NCBI RefSeq assembly: GCF_004363305.1
Contig: NZ_SNZA01000001.1
Location: 1,143,228 to 1,207,227, forward strand
DNA length: 64,000 nucleotides
Direction of reading: 5' to 3'
DNA from: Marinomonas communis
GTDB taxonomy: Bacteria; Pseudomonadota; Gammaproteobacteria; Pseudomonadales; Marinomonadaceae
Of the stretch, positions 26,976 through 36,709 are shown one piece after another. The number at the start of each line of letters is the position of its first letter. Positions within the stretch are counted from its first letter, which is position 1. The notes below the pieces were generated by a model, which saw only the letters and a list, made by a program, of their open reading frames with translations, was not told the DNA's origin and searched no databases. The translations under genes and the position numbers were made by a program.

Positions 26976-28109
26976 ATGAGTTACTCTACTTTCAACCGCA
27001 AGAAATTTGATAGCTTGCAAGAACCGATGTTTTTCGGGGAAAACGTTAACGTAGCCCGCTACGACCAACAAAAGCACCCAATCTTTGAAAAGCTTATCGA
27101 GAAGCAACTGTCATTCTTTTGGCGCCCTGAAGAAGTAGACCTTTCCAATGACCGCAAGGATTTCCTTAAATTGGAAGAGCATGAGCAACACATATTCTTG
27201 AGCAACCTGAAATACCAAACACTGCTCGACAGTGTGCAAGGTCGCTCACCAAACGTTGCTCTGCTGCCTATTGTATCGCTTCCTGAACTCGAAACTTGGA
27301 TTGAGACATGGTCGTTCTCAGAAACCATTCACAGCCGTTCGTACACACACATCATTCGCAACATTGTTAATGATCCGACCAAAGTATTTGACGATATCAT
27401 CGTCAATGAGGAAATCGCCAAACGTGCGGTCAGCGTGTCTAAGTACTACGATGACCTTATTGAGCTGGTCAACCTTTACAACACTTTAGGCTTGGGTACT
27501 CATCATGTTCCTGAGCGTGGCGAAGTGGTTGTTACGATGAAGACGCTGAAGAAAGCACTGTATCTGACCGTCGCATCCGTAAACGTCCTAGAGGCTATCC
27601 GCTTCTACGTTAGCTTTGCCTGTAGCTTCGCTTTTGCTGAACGTACATTGATGGAAGGTAACGCGAAAATCATCAAGTTGATCGCTCGCGATGAAGCCCT
27701 GCATTTGAATGGCACTCAGCATATGATGAACCTGATGATGTCTGGACGCGATGACCCAGAAATGGCCGTCATTGCACAAGAGTGCCAGCAAGACGTCATT
27801 AATATCTTTGTTGAAGCAGCGCAACAAGAACGAGATTGGGCTCAATACCTATTCAAAGACGGCTCTATGATTGGCTTAAACGCTCAGATTCTTGGCCAAT
27901 ATGTTGAATACATTACCAATGTTCGCATGCAAGCAATTGGTCTTGAGCCTCAGTTCCCTACCAAGAACAACCCTATCCCATGGATCAATGCATGGCTTGT
28001 CAGCGATAACGTTCAAGTGGCCCCACAAGAAGCTGAAATCAGTTCTTACCTAGTGGGTCAGATTGACAACGATTTAGACGGAGCAGATTTTGACGACTTT
28101 GATCTCTGA
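26976..28109 (+). CDS. nrdB: class Ia ribonucleoside-diphosphate reductase, beta subunit
   Basis: NrdB houses the di-iron tyrosyl radical for NrdA. The 377-residue protein has the metal ligands and radical Tyr in [20 protein letters not shown], further Glu/His ligands in [18 protein letters not shown] and [16 protein letters not shown], and an acidic C-terminal tail that docks on NrdA. A SD-like AAGGATC is a short distance upstream. It is 86 bases after nrdA and overlaps yfaE. Confidence 0.97.
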   Translation: MSYSTFNRKKFDSLQEPMFFGENVNVARYDQQKHPIFEKLIEKQLSFFWRPEEVDLSNDRKDFLKLEEHEQHIFLSNLKYQTLLDSVQGRSPNVALLPIVSLPELETWIETWSFSETIHSRSYTHIIRNIVNDPTKVFDDIIVNEEIAKRAVSVSKYYDDLIELVNLYNTLGLGTHHVPERGEVVVTMKTLKKALYLTVASVNVLEAIRFYVSFACSFAFAERTLMEGNAKIIKLIARDEALHLNGTQHMMNLMMSGRDDPEMAVIAQECQQDVINIFVEAAQQERDWAQYLFKDGSMIGLNAQILGQYVEYITNVRMQAIGLEPQFPTKNNPIPWINAWLVSDNVQVAPQEAEISSYLVGQIDNDLDGADFDDFDL

Positions 28110-28380
28110 TACTGAGCATCAAGATCGAACCGTACATCGTGTGTTATTGGGGAAGAAGCAAGTTCTGGTAACAGAAGATGAACCACTCCTTCCCCAGCTA
28201 GAACGATCTGGTATTCTCGTCGAATACCAGTGTCGCGAAGGATATTGTTCAGCCTGTACCATTAAACTGCTTTGGGGAAAGGTAGACTACCCTATTGAGC
28301 CATTAGCATGGGTCAACAGTGGTTATGTTCTGGCCTGCTGTGCAATCGTAAAAAGCGATATCGAGATTGCTCTTCTTTAA
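28090..28380 (+). CDS. yfaE: 2Fe-2S ferredoxin for ribonucleotide reductase maintenance
   Basis: A plant-type [2Fe-2S] ferredoxin of the YfaE family, which reduces the NrdB di-iron centre so that the tyrosyl radical can be regenerated. The cluster motif is [14 protein letters not shown] with a fourth Cys in VLACCAI. The longest frame is 96 residues from a TTG at 28090 that overlaps nrdB by 20 bases; there is no ATG. Other starts are TTG 28099 and GTG 28141. Relatives of about 84 residues suggest the true start lies between 28090 and 28141. The stop overlaps that of the convergent phosphatidyltransferase gene. Confidence 0.88.
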   Translation: MTTLISDTEHQDRTVHRVLLGKKQVLVTEDEPLLPQLERSGILVEYQCREGYCSACTIKLLWGKVDYPIEPLAWVNSGYVLACCAIVKSDIEIALL

Positions 28381-28988
28381 GCTTTTAACATCTTATAAGA
28401 CACAAACACTCTTGTTGCGGTTGTCACCCAACAAAGACAACCGAACACCACTGCCAATAACACAAAGTGGCTCGGAAACAAGCACATTAATACAAAACAA
28501 GCGATGGTTTCTGAGCCCTCAGTGATCCCCCCTAGAAAGTAAAGAGACTTTTTCCCATACTCTAACTGTTCAATGTTTTGTTTGGCCGCCATAATAGCGA
28601 ACGCTAAAAAGCTGCTACCTGTTCCCATAAAAGACCAGATTAAAAACGCTGCCGCCAAAGCGTTTTCCTCAGGCACAGCGACGGCAAAGCCCACCACAAC
28701 CCCAGAGTAAAAGATAAAATCGAGAACAATATCTAAATACCCTCCTGCATCAGAGCTGGTATCAGTGATTCGAGCAATCGTACCATCCAGCCCATCTCCT
28801 AAGCGATTAAGACAAATAGCAACAAGCCCCAATCCATACATCTCCATTGAGATAAACAACGCACCAATCATTCCCACAACAAAAGCTGCTATGGTAACTT
28901 GATTGGCTGATATACCGCGATCAATCAGAGGTGTCGCCAAACGTACTAGAGGCGCTTTTATGACCGGCAAAACATATTTATCAAACAC
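28377..28988 (-). CDS. CDP-alcohol phosphatidyltransferase family protein
   Basis: A 203-residue membrane enzyme with the family motif DGLDGTIARITDTSSDAGGY followed by LDIVLD, the four-aspartate metal site of CDP-alcohol phosphatidyltransferases. About six hydrophobic helices follow. The motif is complete, so the enzyme should be active, but the alcohol acceptor (glycerol phosphate, inositol phosphate or other) cannot be decided from sequence. It ends tail-to-tail with yfaE, overlapping by 4 bases, and is divergent from the YbfF-like gene. Confidence 0.85.
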   Translation of the reverse strand: MFDKYVLPVIKAPLVRLATPLIDRGISANQVTIAAFVVGMIGALFISMEMYGLGLVAICLNRLGDGLDGTIARITDTSSDAGGYLDIVLDFIFYSGVVVGFAVAVPEENALAAAFLIWSFMGTGSSFLAFAIMAAKQNIEQLEYGKKSLYFLGGITEGSETIACFVLMCLFPSHFVLLAVVFGCLCWVTTATRVFVSYKMLKA

Positions 28989-29099
28989 AACTTCTCTCTC
29001 ATCACTAAATCTATAAGCATTATTTTACTTATACGTTCGATCCATGTTGTTTGTTACTATAGCGATCAGATTTAATGCCTGGCTATAGGAAATAATTTC

Positions 29100-29864
29100 A
29101 TGATTTACGCAAAGCAGTATGGTGAAGGCCTGCCTCCACTTGTTGTCATTCACGGCCTCTTTGGAAACGCTGACAATTGGCACTCTATCGCTCAAAAATG
29201 GGCAGAGCACTTTACCGTCTACTGTCTTGATTTACCAAACCACGGGCGCTCTTCCGGCTTAGCTCCTATTACTTTTCCAGCGATGGCCAAAGTCATCAAC
29301 GAATGGTTAGAGGAAAACCAGCTCAGCCAGTTCTATCTCTTAGGGCACTCTCTTGGTGGTAAAGTTGCGATGCAGCTAGCAAGTGATTATCCAGAGAAAG
29401 TTCTAAAGCTCGTTGTAGCAGACATCGCTCCGGTGAATTACACACCTAGCCATACCGAAATATTCAAAGGACTGAAAGAAATTGATCGCCAACTCCCTGC
29501 TACTCGTAAAGAAGCCGATCAAATCCTTGCCCAATTTGAACCAAATATCGGTGTTCGACAGTTTCTGTTGAAAAACCTTCAACGCCAAGACAATGGCGGA
29601 CACACCTTAGCACTTGGCTTGGATAATTTGATGGCAGGTTACCATACAATATTGAGTGCTCCGCTATTGAGTGACGGTATTTCAGTTGAAACACTGTTTA
29701 TAAAAGGCGAAAAGTCGCCTTATATCTTACCTGAGCATCAATCAGCAACCTTGAAGTTCTTTCCAAACGCCACTGTGAAAATGATTCCCGATACTGGACA
29801 CTGGCTCCATGCAGAAAAGCCGACAACGTTCGCCAGCCTAGTTCGTAGATTCTTGGCACCCTAG
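29100..29864 (+). CDS. ybfF: YbfF-like alpha/beta-hydrolase esterase
   Basis: A 254-residue esterase of the YbfF group, cleaving acyl-CoA or other short esters in known members. It shows VIHGLFGNADNW (oxyanion hole), the nucleophile elbow GHSLGG at about residues 81-86, VADIAPVNYTPSH, typical of YbfF, and the late His in DTGHWLHAEKP. An AGGA ribosome binding site precedes the ATG. Its 3' end overlaps the convergent periplasmic-protein gene by 27 bases. Confidence 0.85.
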   Translation: MIYAKQYGEGLPPLVVIHGLFGNADNWHSIAQKWAEHFTVYCLDLPNHGRSSGLAPITFPAMAKVINEWLEENQLSQFYLLGHSLGGKVAMQLASDYPEKVLKLVVADIAPVNYTPSHTEIFKGLKEIDRQLPATRKEADQILAQFEPNIGVRQFLLKNLQRQDNGGHTLALGLDNLMAGYHTILSAPLLSDGISVETLFIKGEKSPYILPEHQSATLKFFPNATVKMIPDTGHWLHAEKPTTFASLVRRFLAP

Positions 29865-30743
29865 TTCTGGGCAGACACCGAGTTCATCAATTAAAAAGCG
29901 GTCGGTTGGTAAAACTAGCCCATACATCCTGATGAGGTATGGGTTAAACGTCACACGCAGAGGCGTGGGGTAGCTTGGGGGCATCAACGTTTGACTTGAT
30001 TCATAAACATGGATGTATGAGCTGACCAAGGACAATTTTTCTTGAGATGTACTGTAGATTCCATAGAGCGCCCCAGCCCTAACCAATTGCAAAGAATGCG
30101 CTCCAAGCGCTTTCTTTTTATGAAACATGAGACGAATGGCATCTTTCGAAAATTGAGCGTCAAACAAGACCGAATCATATAGAGACAGTACCAGATTAGA
30201 ACTTTCCAAAACCGTTGTCAGGTCTTTGAGTGTTTGCTCACGATCACCTGTTTGAATCACCTGACTTTGCAAAGCTACACCAAATTTCTCAGACAACTCA
30301 ACCAGATCTTCACCTAAAGCAATATTCGGGCTATGCACAATCGTAATAGGTGCTCGATCTTCCCAGAAAGTTTTTAACACAGATAAACGAAGGGCTAAGG
30401 GAGCCCCAGAGAAAACTGCTGTAGTGGGATTGCTGCACCCCGCTTGGGCCTGTACAAACTCTTGCTCACCCAAAAACAAAGCTACGATAGAGACTTGTTT
30501 AGAACTTTCGCATACTTTCTTGAAACTATGTTGACCTACCGTAATAACAAGGTCGCCATCTATCAGCTGCTGCTGAGGGTTATTTAATACAGAAACCTGG
30601 TAGTGCGACGAGGCACTAAGGGACATGGAAAGCACTCTAGAAACGTTTTCTCGGCCATCATGGTATACGTAAGTTATAGCGCTAGCATAAGCACTAAACA
30701 TGCACCCCATGATCACCGAGACAAGCCATTTCATAGCGAACAA
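29838..30743 (-). CDS. putative periplasmic substrate-binding-like protein
   Basis: A 301-residue protein with a signal peptide (cleavage after about residue 22, ASA). Its alternating hydrophobic strands and helices, such as GDLVITVGQHSFKKV and APITIVHSPNIALGEDL, resemble the periplasmic-binding fold of the ABC-type TrpX/BMP-like group, but no ABC permease or ATPase is nearby. It begins 8 bases after the TonB-dependent receptor and is the last gene of the pheA-receptor operon, so it may bind or deliver the substrate of that receptor. Family assignment is uncertain. Confidence 0.65.
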   Translation of the reverse strand: MFAMKWLVSVIMGCMFSAYASAITYVYHDGRENVSRVLSMSLSASSHYQVSVLNNPQQQLIDGDLVITVGQHSFKKVCESSKQVSIVALFLGEQEFVQAQAGCSNPTTAVFSGAPLALRLSVLKTFWEDRAPITIVHSPNIALGEDLVELSEKFGVALQSQVIQTGDREQTLKDLTTVLESSNLVLSLYDSVLFDAQFSKDAIRLMFHKKKALGAHSLQLVRAGALYGIYSTSQEKLSLVSSYIHVYESSQTLMPPSYPTPLRVTFNPYLIRMYGLVLPTDRFLIDELGVCPELGCQESTN

Positions 30744-30751
30744 TTTCGTAG

Positions 30752-32734
30752 TTAAAACGACAAGTTTGCAAACATGAATAGACTAGTTTTATCATCCGAA
30801 ACATTATTTACTCGGATATAAGGATTATTGTCCAATCGTACCGTTCCTCCTAAACCTGCACTGAACGTAAAGTCTTCTGTTGTTGCCCGATGGGTCAACC
30901 ATAGACTTAAAAATTCGTGGTCGTATGTCGCCATTTCCTTTCCATAAATATAGCGGGAATTGAGGGAAATTCTATCGTTTACAGGTAAACTTACAAATAA
31001 CGTTGTAATCAAAGGTGTTACCGTTTCTTTCAGCTTGCGAGACTCCGTGTCGGTGTCTTGGTAAGCAAATGTACCTCGCACCAGTACCCCGTTCTGAGAA
31101 CGCCAATCTAATTCAGCTTCAAAACCTTCGATGGTAGCTTGATAACTTTCATTAGACGTTAAAATTCCCCCATCTTCTAACGCATCCGCATATTTTTTAC
31201 CTGATGCAGAAAGATTGGATAAATGTTCACTGTAAACCGACAGGTCATAAGATAACCCCAGTACAGGTATATTATGATAAAGGCCTAGTTCGTATGAAGT
31301 AATCTTCTCTGCTGGAATGCCGGTGGCGTAGACAGGTGTTGAACGAATGCCATTAAATACATACGACCACTCAGCCTTTTCGTCCAGCAAGTCTGGGGTA
31401 CGATAGGCCTGCGATACATTTGCTCTAACCGAGGCCTGTTCAGATAGTTTATACACCACACCAAGCTGCGGCGATGTATAGCTTCCCGTTAGCTTACTGT
31501 GCTCAAGCATAAGCCCTGCATTCAATATAATAGGATCCCATGCTCGATAGTTCAGATTACTAGACGCGCGAACCAGCTCTTCGGTGTAATCGCCATTGAA
31601 ATAAGTCTTAGAATATACGTTATCTTGTCTATAGGACGCCGAATTTACTAAACGTAAATCCTGATTAGGGGTCCAAATACTCTGCACTTCAATATCATGT
31701 CGATATTCATCAAGATCCGATACAAGCTCGCCTGAGTATATTTGGGCATTCGGCAGATTTTGAGCAAACAGCAGGTTTAAGACTTGGCCGTATACATCAA
31801 TATTATGTACTTCGGTCTGTTGAGATCGGTCATAATAATATTGAAGCTTTACTGTATGCGATGGCGATTGGTCTAATTCCCACCCAACTTTAATGTGCTC
31901 TCTATCTTGATCCAAATATGGGGTTGATTCGCCGTAACTTACTCCTGTTATTTCATAGAACTCAACATCTGCATCAAGATGTGAGGCCCCTATATCAATA
32001 TCTAACTTCTGAGACTCATCTTGGTAGATAAACAACATATTACCAGAGCGCTGAGTATGCCCATCATTCCTTGGATCCCCATCACCTTTGCGATCGTAAC
32101 CATCAATAGTTCCTTGAGAAGCAGAAACTCGATAGCTCCAGTTATCCTTTAGACCGCTGTGCTGTCCATAAACTCTACGGTTACCTTGATCATCATTGGT
32201 ATAAAAAATATTGCTACCCAATGTATCCATAGGGCTACGGGTAATAATATTCACCACCGCTAAGAAAGAGTTACTACCGTAGCTTGATGCATTTGGTCCG
32301 CGATTCACCTCAATACGCTCAATATCCTCAACATTTAGAGCCAAACTTGACCAGTCCACACGAGCGTAAGCAGAGCTGTACACGGAACGGCCATTAACAA
32401 GCACTTGGATACGACGAAATCGATCTAACTCAGTACCATGGTAAGCCACAACTTTGCGGTATGAATTCCAATATGGCCCGACAAAAAAGCCCGGCACATA
32501 AGCAAGAAGGTCTTCAACATATTGCACATTTGACCGACGAATAAACTCTCCGGACAGCACCGACAAAGTGGAAGAAACTTCTACTCTAGGTTGAGCGACC
32601 CTAGCGGGTGTCACCACCGCTGGGATGTCATCTTGTAGCATATTATCTAGCGCAGCTAACGAAAACTCGTATTCTTCAGCTGAGATTAATCCTGCATAGG
32701 CAAAAAGAATTGCCCCTGTCGCGAATCGAAACAT
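30752..32734 (-). CDS. TonB-dependent outer membrane receptor
   Basis: A 660-residue protein with a signal peptide (about 19 residues) and a plug domain (about 45-165) containing the typical FIRRSNVQYVEDLLAYVPGF and DIERIEVNRGPNASSYGSNS, followed by a beta barrel of alternating amphipathic strands ending in a terminal Phe (ANLSF), as outer membrane insertion requires. The substrate is unknown; receptors of this small size often take siderophores, haem or vitamin B12. It starts 6 bases after pheA and is 8 bases before the periplasmic protein gene. It has no N-terminal signalling extension. Confidence 0.9.
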   Translation of the reverse strand: MFRFATGAILFAYAGLISAEEYEFSLAALDNMLQDDIPAVVTPARVAQPRVEVSSTLSVLSGEFIRRSNVQYVEDLLAYVPGFFVGPYWNSYRKVVAYHGTELDRFRRIQVLVNGRSVYSSAYARVDWSSLALNVEDIERIEVNRGPNASSYGSNSFLAVVNIITRSPMDTLGSNIFYTNDDQGNRRVYGQHSGLKDNWSYRVSASQGTIDGYDRKGDGDPRNDGHTQRSGNMLFIYQDESQKLDIDIGASHLDADVEFYEITGVSYGESTPYLDQDREHIKVGWELDQSPSHTVKLQYYYDRSQQTEVHNIDVYGQVLNLLFAQNLPNAQIYSGELVSDLDEYRHDIEVQSIWTPNQDLRLVNSASYRQDNVYSKTYFNGDYTEELVRASSNLNYRAWDPIILNAGLMLEHSKLTGSYTSPQLGVVYKLSEQASVRANVSQAYRTPDLLDEKAEWSYVFNGIRSTPVYATGIPAEKITSYELGLYHNIPVLGLSYDLSVYSEHLSNLSASGKKYADALEDGGILTSNESYQATIEGFEAELDWRSQNGVLVRGTFAYQDTDTESRKLKETVTPLITTLFVSLPVNDRISLNSRYIYGKEMATYDHEFLSLWLTHRATTEDFTFSAGLGGTVRLDNNPYIRVNNVSDDKTSLFMFANLSF

Positions 32735-32740
32735 ATATCC

Positions 32741-33604
32741 TCACTTACGAAAAGAGTCGGCATAGTAAGTCCCTAATATGCGTACATCCTCTGAAAAGAA
32801 ACGGAGCTCCTCTAATGCTGCCTGCATACTTGGAGATTGAAAATGTGCTTCTACATCTACATAGAATTGAGTTGCGGTAAAATGACCGTCTAACATGTAA
32901 CTTTCTAACTTAAGCATGTTAATGCCATGAGTAGCGAAGCCCCCCATAGCCTTATATAACGCAGCAGGGATGTTTCGCACTTTAAATAAAAAAGAAGTGA
33001 TGTAGCGTTGATCTGGCTCGTAGATAGGCATCTTTTGTTGTCTAGAGAAGACAAGGAAGCGAGTAGTATTACCAGAAACATCATTAAAATGAGATTGTAA
33101 AATCGTTAAACCATAAAGCTCCGCTGCAAGGGATGAAGAAATCACCGCTAAATCCTGCTGTTTGGATTCAGCCAGATGTTTCGCCGCACCTGCTGTATCA
33201 TACATAGCAACGGCTTTTGCATTGATCCCTTTAATGTTTCGATCACATTGAGCGAGCGCTTGGGGATGGCTGCCAATAAGCTGTATCGACTCAATCGTAG
33301 TATCAGGCAAGGCAATTAAACAATGATTAACCGGCTCAAAGTGCTCTTTCACGACATAGAGTTGCGTGCCTTTTAGCTCTCGATAAATCTCTTCGACTCG
33401 ACCTGCTGTCGAGTTTTCAACCGGAATCATGGCATAATGCGCTTCGCCATTCTCGACTTTCGCTAATGCTTGGCTAAAACTGGCACAATTAATCATTTGC
33501 CAGTCAGGGAAGCAGTGCTTACACGCTAAATGAGAATATGCGCCGGGTTCTCCTTGGTAAGCGACAATTTGGTCAGCATTAATAGCCACATCTACGTGAG
33601 ACAT
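32741..33604 (-). CDS. pheA: prephenate dehydratase
   Basis: Prephenate dehydratase converts prephenate to phenylpyruvate for phenylalanine synthesis. The 287-residue protein is monofunctional: it opens with the periplasmic-binding-like catalytic domain (AYQGEPGAYSHLACKHCFPD, MIPVENSTAGRVEEIY, NTTRFLVFSR) and has no N-terminal chorismate mutase. A C-terminal ACT domain contains the Phe-binding GINMLKLESYM, the usual feedback site. It is the first gene of a tight minus-strand operon with a TonB-dependent receptor, an unusual partner. I saw no Phe-codon-rich leader peptide upstream. Confidence 0.9.
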   Translation of the reverse strand: MSHVDVAINADQIVAYQGEPGAYSHLACKHCFPDWQMINCASFSQALAKVENGEAHYAMIPVENSTAGRVEEIYRELKGTQLYVVKEHFEPVNHCLIALPDTTIESIQLIGSHPQALAQCDRNIKGINAKAVAMYDTAGAAKHLAESKQQDLAVISSSLAAELYGLTILQSHFNDVSGNTTRFLVFSRQQKMPIYEPDQRYITSFLFKVRNIPAALYKAMGGFATHGINMLKLESYMLDGHFTATQFYVDVEAHFQSPSMQAALEELRFFSEDVRILGTYYADSFRK

Positions 33605-33716
33605 GAACGTTTACCCATATATGAAAAAAATTAGAGTTTGAACCTTACCAATTTTTTACGTTTTTCAACACTAGAAATGGCAATAAAACCAAACATTTAA
33701 TGACATATGAGCCAAT

Positions 33717-33983
33717 ATGAAACGCGCCTTTATTCTCTTCGTGAAACTTTATCAGTACCTGATAAGCCCTCTTTTGGGTAATAACTGTCGCTATTACCCA
33801 AGCTGCTCAGCCTATATGATCGAAGCAATTGAACGATTTGGCGTGGTAAAAGGAACATGGTTAGGACTAAAAAGATTAGGCCGCTGCCACCCACTTTGTG
33901 AAGGTGGCATTGACCCTGTGCCCGAAAAGAGCGGCCAAACCTGTCAGTCATGCTCAGACAAACACTCTTCGAAGAAACGCTAA
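33717..33983 (+). CDS. yidD: membrane protein insertion efficiency factor YidD
   Basis: An 88-residue amphipathic protein with the YidD core [20 protein letters not shown] and ending with a His/Cys-rich stretch ([15 protein letters not shown]). YidD aids insertion by YidC and normally lies between rnpA and yidC. Here it is alone between pheA and a response regulator, ending tail-to-tail with the latter, overlapping by 4 bases. Confidence 0.88.
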   Translation: MKRAFILFVKLYQYLISPLLGNNCRYYPSCSAYMIEAIERFGVVKGTWLGLKRLGRCHPLCEGGIDPVPEKSGQTCQSCSDKHSSKKR

Positions 33984-34621
33984 TTAAGCTGGAGATTCAG
34001 ATCACTCACAACCAAAACGGCTTGTGTGCGATTGTTGATATTCAGTTTCCTAAAAATGGCTGTTATGTGTGCTTTAACAGTAGCTTCTGAGATACTTAGC
34101 TCATACGCAATTTGCTTGTTCAACAAGCCTTCATGCAAATAGCAAAGCACCTTATATTGCTGCGGTGTCAACTCTGCAACCCGACGTTGCATGTCTAAAT
34201 CTGGTGCAGGTAACTGCTGCAGCTGCTCCGACATACCCTGCGGCAACCAGCTATCTCCTTCCAAAATGGTTGAAATGGCTTCTACGTAAAGAGCGGGCTC
34301 GCTAGTTTTAGGGATAAATCCTAAAGCACCAGCCTCAATAACATTAGCAACAACCGTCAAATCATCACTACCAGAAATCACTGCAACAGGAATATCAGGA
34401 AAGTCCGAACGGATACGTATTAATCCATATAAATCACCGCTTCCTGGCATATTTAAATCCAGAAGCAACAAATCCACATCAGGGTTTGCCTTTAAGCTAC
34501 CTAATGTGGATTCCAGGTCATGTGATTCTTGGATCTCTACTTCACCGAGTTGATCTCGCAGTGCCCCCGTAAGAGCACTACGAAATAAAGGATGATCATC
34601 AGCGATAAGAAGTGAAATCAC
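33980..34621 (-). CDS. NarL/LuxR-family response regulator, CrbR/ErdR-like
   Basis: A 213-residue regulator with a receiver domain (acidic pair in LLIADDHP, phosphoacceptor Asp55 in [12 protein letters not shown], Lys in GFIPKTS) and a C-terminal LuxR-type helix-turn-helix (about 150-205: [20 protein letters not shown] and then [19 protein letters not shown]). It lies 27 bases downstream of acs, so the two are probably cotranscribed. In Vibrio and Pseudomonas, CrbR/ErdR-type regulators control acs and acetate use; the cognate sensor kinase is not in the window. The assignment to that subgroup is inference from context and domain type. Confidence 0.85.
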   Translation of the reverse strand: MISLLIADDHPLFRSALTGALRDQLGEVEIQESHDLESTLGSLKANPDVDLLLLDLNMPGSGDLYGLIRIRSDFPDIPVAVISGSDDLTVVANVIEAGALGFIPKTSEPALYVEAISTILEGDSWLPQGMSEQLQQLPAPDLDMQRRVAELTPQQYKVLCYLHEGLLNKQIAYELSISEATVKAHITAIFRKLNINNRTQAVLVVSDLNLQLN

Positions 34622-34648
34622 TCGTTTTCCTTAGCATGTACGTATGAT

Positions 34649-36607
34649 TTACTTATTTAACCTGTTATCGATCAAATCATCAACCACACTTGGGTCTGCT
34701 AGGGTACTTGTGTCACCTAATGAGTCATGTTCATTGGCTGCAATCTTACGCAAAATACGGCGCATGATCTTACCTGAACGCGTTTTTGGTAAGCCCGTGG
34801 TTGCCCAATGCACCAAATCAGGCGTTGCAATTGGGCCTACTTCTTGACGCACCATCATTTTCACTGACTTAGTCAACTCTTCGTCTACCTCAACTCCAGA
34901 AACCGGGATGATGTAAACATAGATCCCCTGACCTTTCAGGTCGTGTGGGTAACCAACTACTGCTGCTTCTGCAACAGATGGGTGAGCAACTAAAGCACTT
35001 TCGATCTCTGCCGTACCTAAACGGTGACCAGAGACGTTAAGTACATCATCCATACGGCCAGTGATCCAGTATGCGCCATCAGCGTCGCGACGAGCGCCAT
35101 CACCCGTAAAATACTTGCCTTCAAAGGTACTGAAGTATGTTTGCTCGAAACGTTCATGATCACCGTAAACCGTTCGAGATTGACCAGGCCAAGAATCTAG
35201 AATCACTAGACCGCCCTCTACTTCAACCCCCATTTCAGTAATCAAGTTACCTTCTGCATCAACTAGAGCTGGCTGAACACCAAACAATGGAGCAGTACAA
35301 GAGCCTGGCTTAGGATTTGTTTCTGTGACACGTGGCGTCATCATTAAGCCACCGGTTTCTGTCTGCCACCAAGTATCAACGATCGGACACTTACCGTTAC
35401 CAATGTTCTTGTGGTACCAAACCCACGCTTCTGGGTTAATTGGCTCCCCTACACTGCCTAGCACACGAAGTGAGTCACGTTTGCTCGTCGCAATTGGCTC
35501 ATCACCTTTCGCCATTAAGGCACGGATTGCGGTAGGCGCGGTGTACAGTTGGGTCACATTGAATTTATCAACGACGCGACCAATACGACCAGAATCAGGG
35601 TAAGTCGGTACACCTTCAAATAGCACGCTTGTTACGCCATTTGCTAATGGGCCGTATACCATGTAACTGTGGCCAGTGATCCAACCAACATCGGCTGCAC
35701 ACCAGTACACATCATCAGGTTTAATATCAAACACCACTTCGTGAGTTAATGATGCGTAAACCAGGTAACCACCTGTGGTGTGCACTACACCTTTTGGTTT
35801 ACCTGTTGAACCAGACGTGTACAGAATAAACAACGGATCTTCAGCATTCATTGGCTCAGGTGCAGCGTCTGTACTTTCTTGAGACGCAAGCTCAGCCCAA
35901 TCCAGATCACGACCTTCTACCCAATTCACATCGGCGTTGGTATAGCGATAAACCACCACGCTCTCGACCGATGGGCAGGCATTATTTTCAAGCGCCTTGT
36001 CCACGTTATTTTTCAGAGGTACAAGGTTGCCGGCACGCTTACCTTGATCTGCAGTAAGAACCAATTTCACTTTACAGTCGTTTAGACGATCTGCGATGGC
36101 AGAAGCAGAGAAGCCGCCAAAGATCACACTGTGAATCGCACCAATGCGGGCACAAGCAAGCATCGCATAAGCCGCTTGAGGGATCATAGGCATGTAGATA
36201 GCGACACGATCGCCTTTTTGCACACCTTGTTTACGCAACACATTTGCTAAACGACCCACTTCATCATGCAGCTCTTGGTAAGTAACAACTGAATCGTTAC
36301 CTTCTACATCACCTTCAACATAAAAAGCGACTTTATCTGCTTTTTCAGGTAAGTGGCGGTCAATACAGTTGTAAGCCGCATTCAACTCACCATCTTCGAA
36401 CCACTTAATGCTGACATTGCCACGCTCAAAGCTTGTATTTTTTACTTTCGTGTAAGGTTTTGACCAAACTAGGCGCTTACCCTCTTCTCCCCAGAATGCT
36501 TCTGGGTCAGATACTGATAACTGGTAACGCTCTTCAAATTCAGCTTGGCTAACATTGGCATTGGAGTAGGTGTAATCCATCTGCTCCGTGTAATTTGACT
36601 GTGACAT
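34649..36607 (-). CDS. acs: acetyl-CoA synthetase
   Basis: Acs activates acetate through acetyl-AMP to acetyl-CoA. The 652-residue protein is full length: [20 protein letters not shown] is the AMP-binding P-loop motif, [10 protein letters not shown] and [20 protein letters not shown] the adenylate-forming core, and [11 protein letters not shown] holds the catalytic Lys that is often inactivated by acetylation. A GGAG ribosome binding site precedes the ATG. Upstream (36608-36709) an inverted repeat AAACTACTATATAGTTT (36644-36660) may be part of its control region. The CrbR-like regulator gene is directly downstream. Confidence 0.96.
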   Translation of the reverse strand: MSQSNYTEQMDYTYSNANVSQAEFEERYQLSVSDPEAFWGEEGKRLVWSKPYTKVKNTSFERGNVSIKWFEDGELNAAYNCIDRHLPEKADKVAFYVEGDVEGNDSVVTYQELHDEVGRLANVLRKQGVQKGDRVAIYMPMIPQAAYAMLACARIGAIHSVIFGGFSASAIADRLNDCKVKLVLTADQGKRAGNLVPLKNNVDKALENNACPSVESVVVYRYTNADVNWVEGRDLDWAELASQESTDAAPEPMNAEDPLFILYTSGSTGKPKGVVHTTGGYLVYASLTHEVVFDIKPDDVYWCAADVGWITGHSYMVYGPLANGVTSVLFEGVPTYPDSGRIGRVVDKFNVTQLYTAPTAIRALMAKGDEPIATSKRDSLRVLGSVGEPINPEAWVWYHKNIGNGKCPIVDTWWQTETGGLMMTPRVTETNPKPGSCTAPLFGVQPALVDAEGNLITEMGVEVEGGLVILDSWPGQSRTVYGDHERFEQTYFSTFEGKYFTGDGARRDADGAYWITGRMDDVLNVSGHRLGTAEIESALVAHPSVAEAAVVGYPHDLKGQGIYVYIIPVSGVEVDEELTKSVKMMVRQEVGPIATPDLVHWATTGLPKTRSGKIMRRILRKIAANEHDSLGDTSTLADPSVVDDLIDNRLNK

Positions 36608-36643
36608 GACTCGCTCCGTTGTTATTTTTTATAAGGATGCTGA

Positions 36644-36660
36644 AAACTACTATATAGTTT
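36644..36660 (-). promoter_or_regulatory. inverted repeat upstream of acs
   Basis: AAACTA and TAGTTT flank CTATA about 37 bases before the acs ATG. It resembles an AT-rich operator or a -10 region on the minus strand; there is no good -35 at the right distance, so the role is open. Confidence 0.3.
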
Positions 36661-36709
36661 GGTCTTTGCCACGGTATCCCACTTTAGTCTAACTCGACCT
36701 CTACTTTGG

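Noticed and set aside
33605..33716. Possible attenuator or Phe leader peptide before pheA
   Set aside because: No short frame rich in Phe codons and no competing hairpins were visible.
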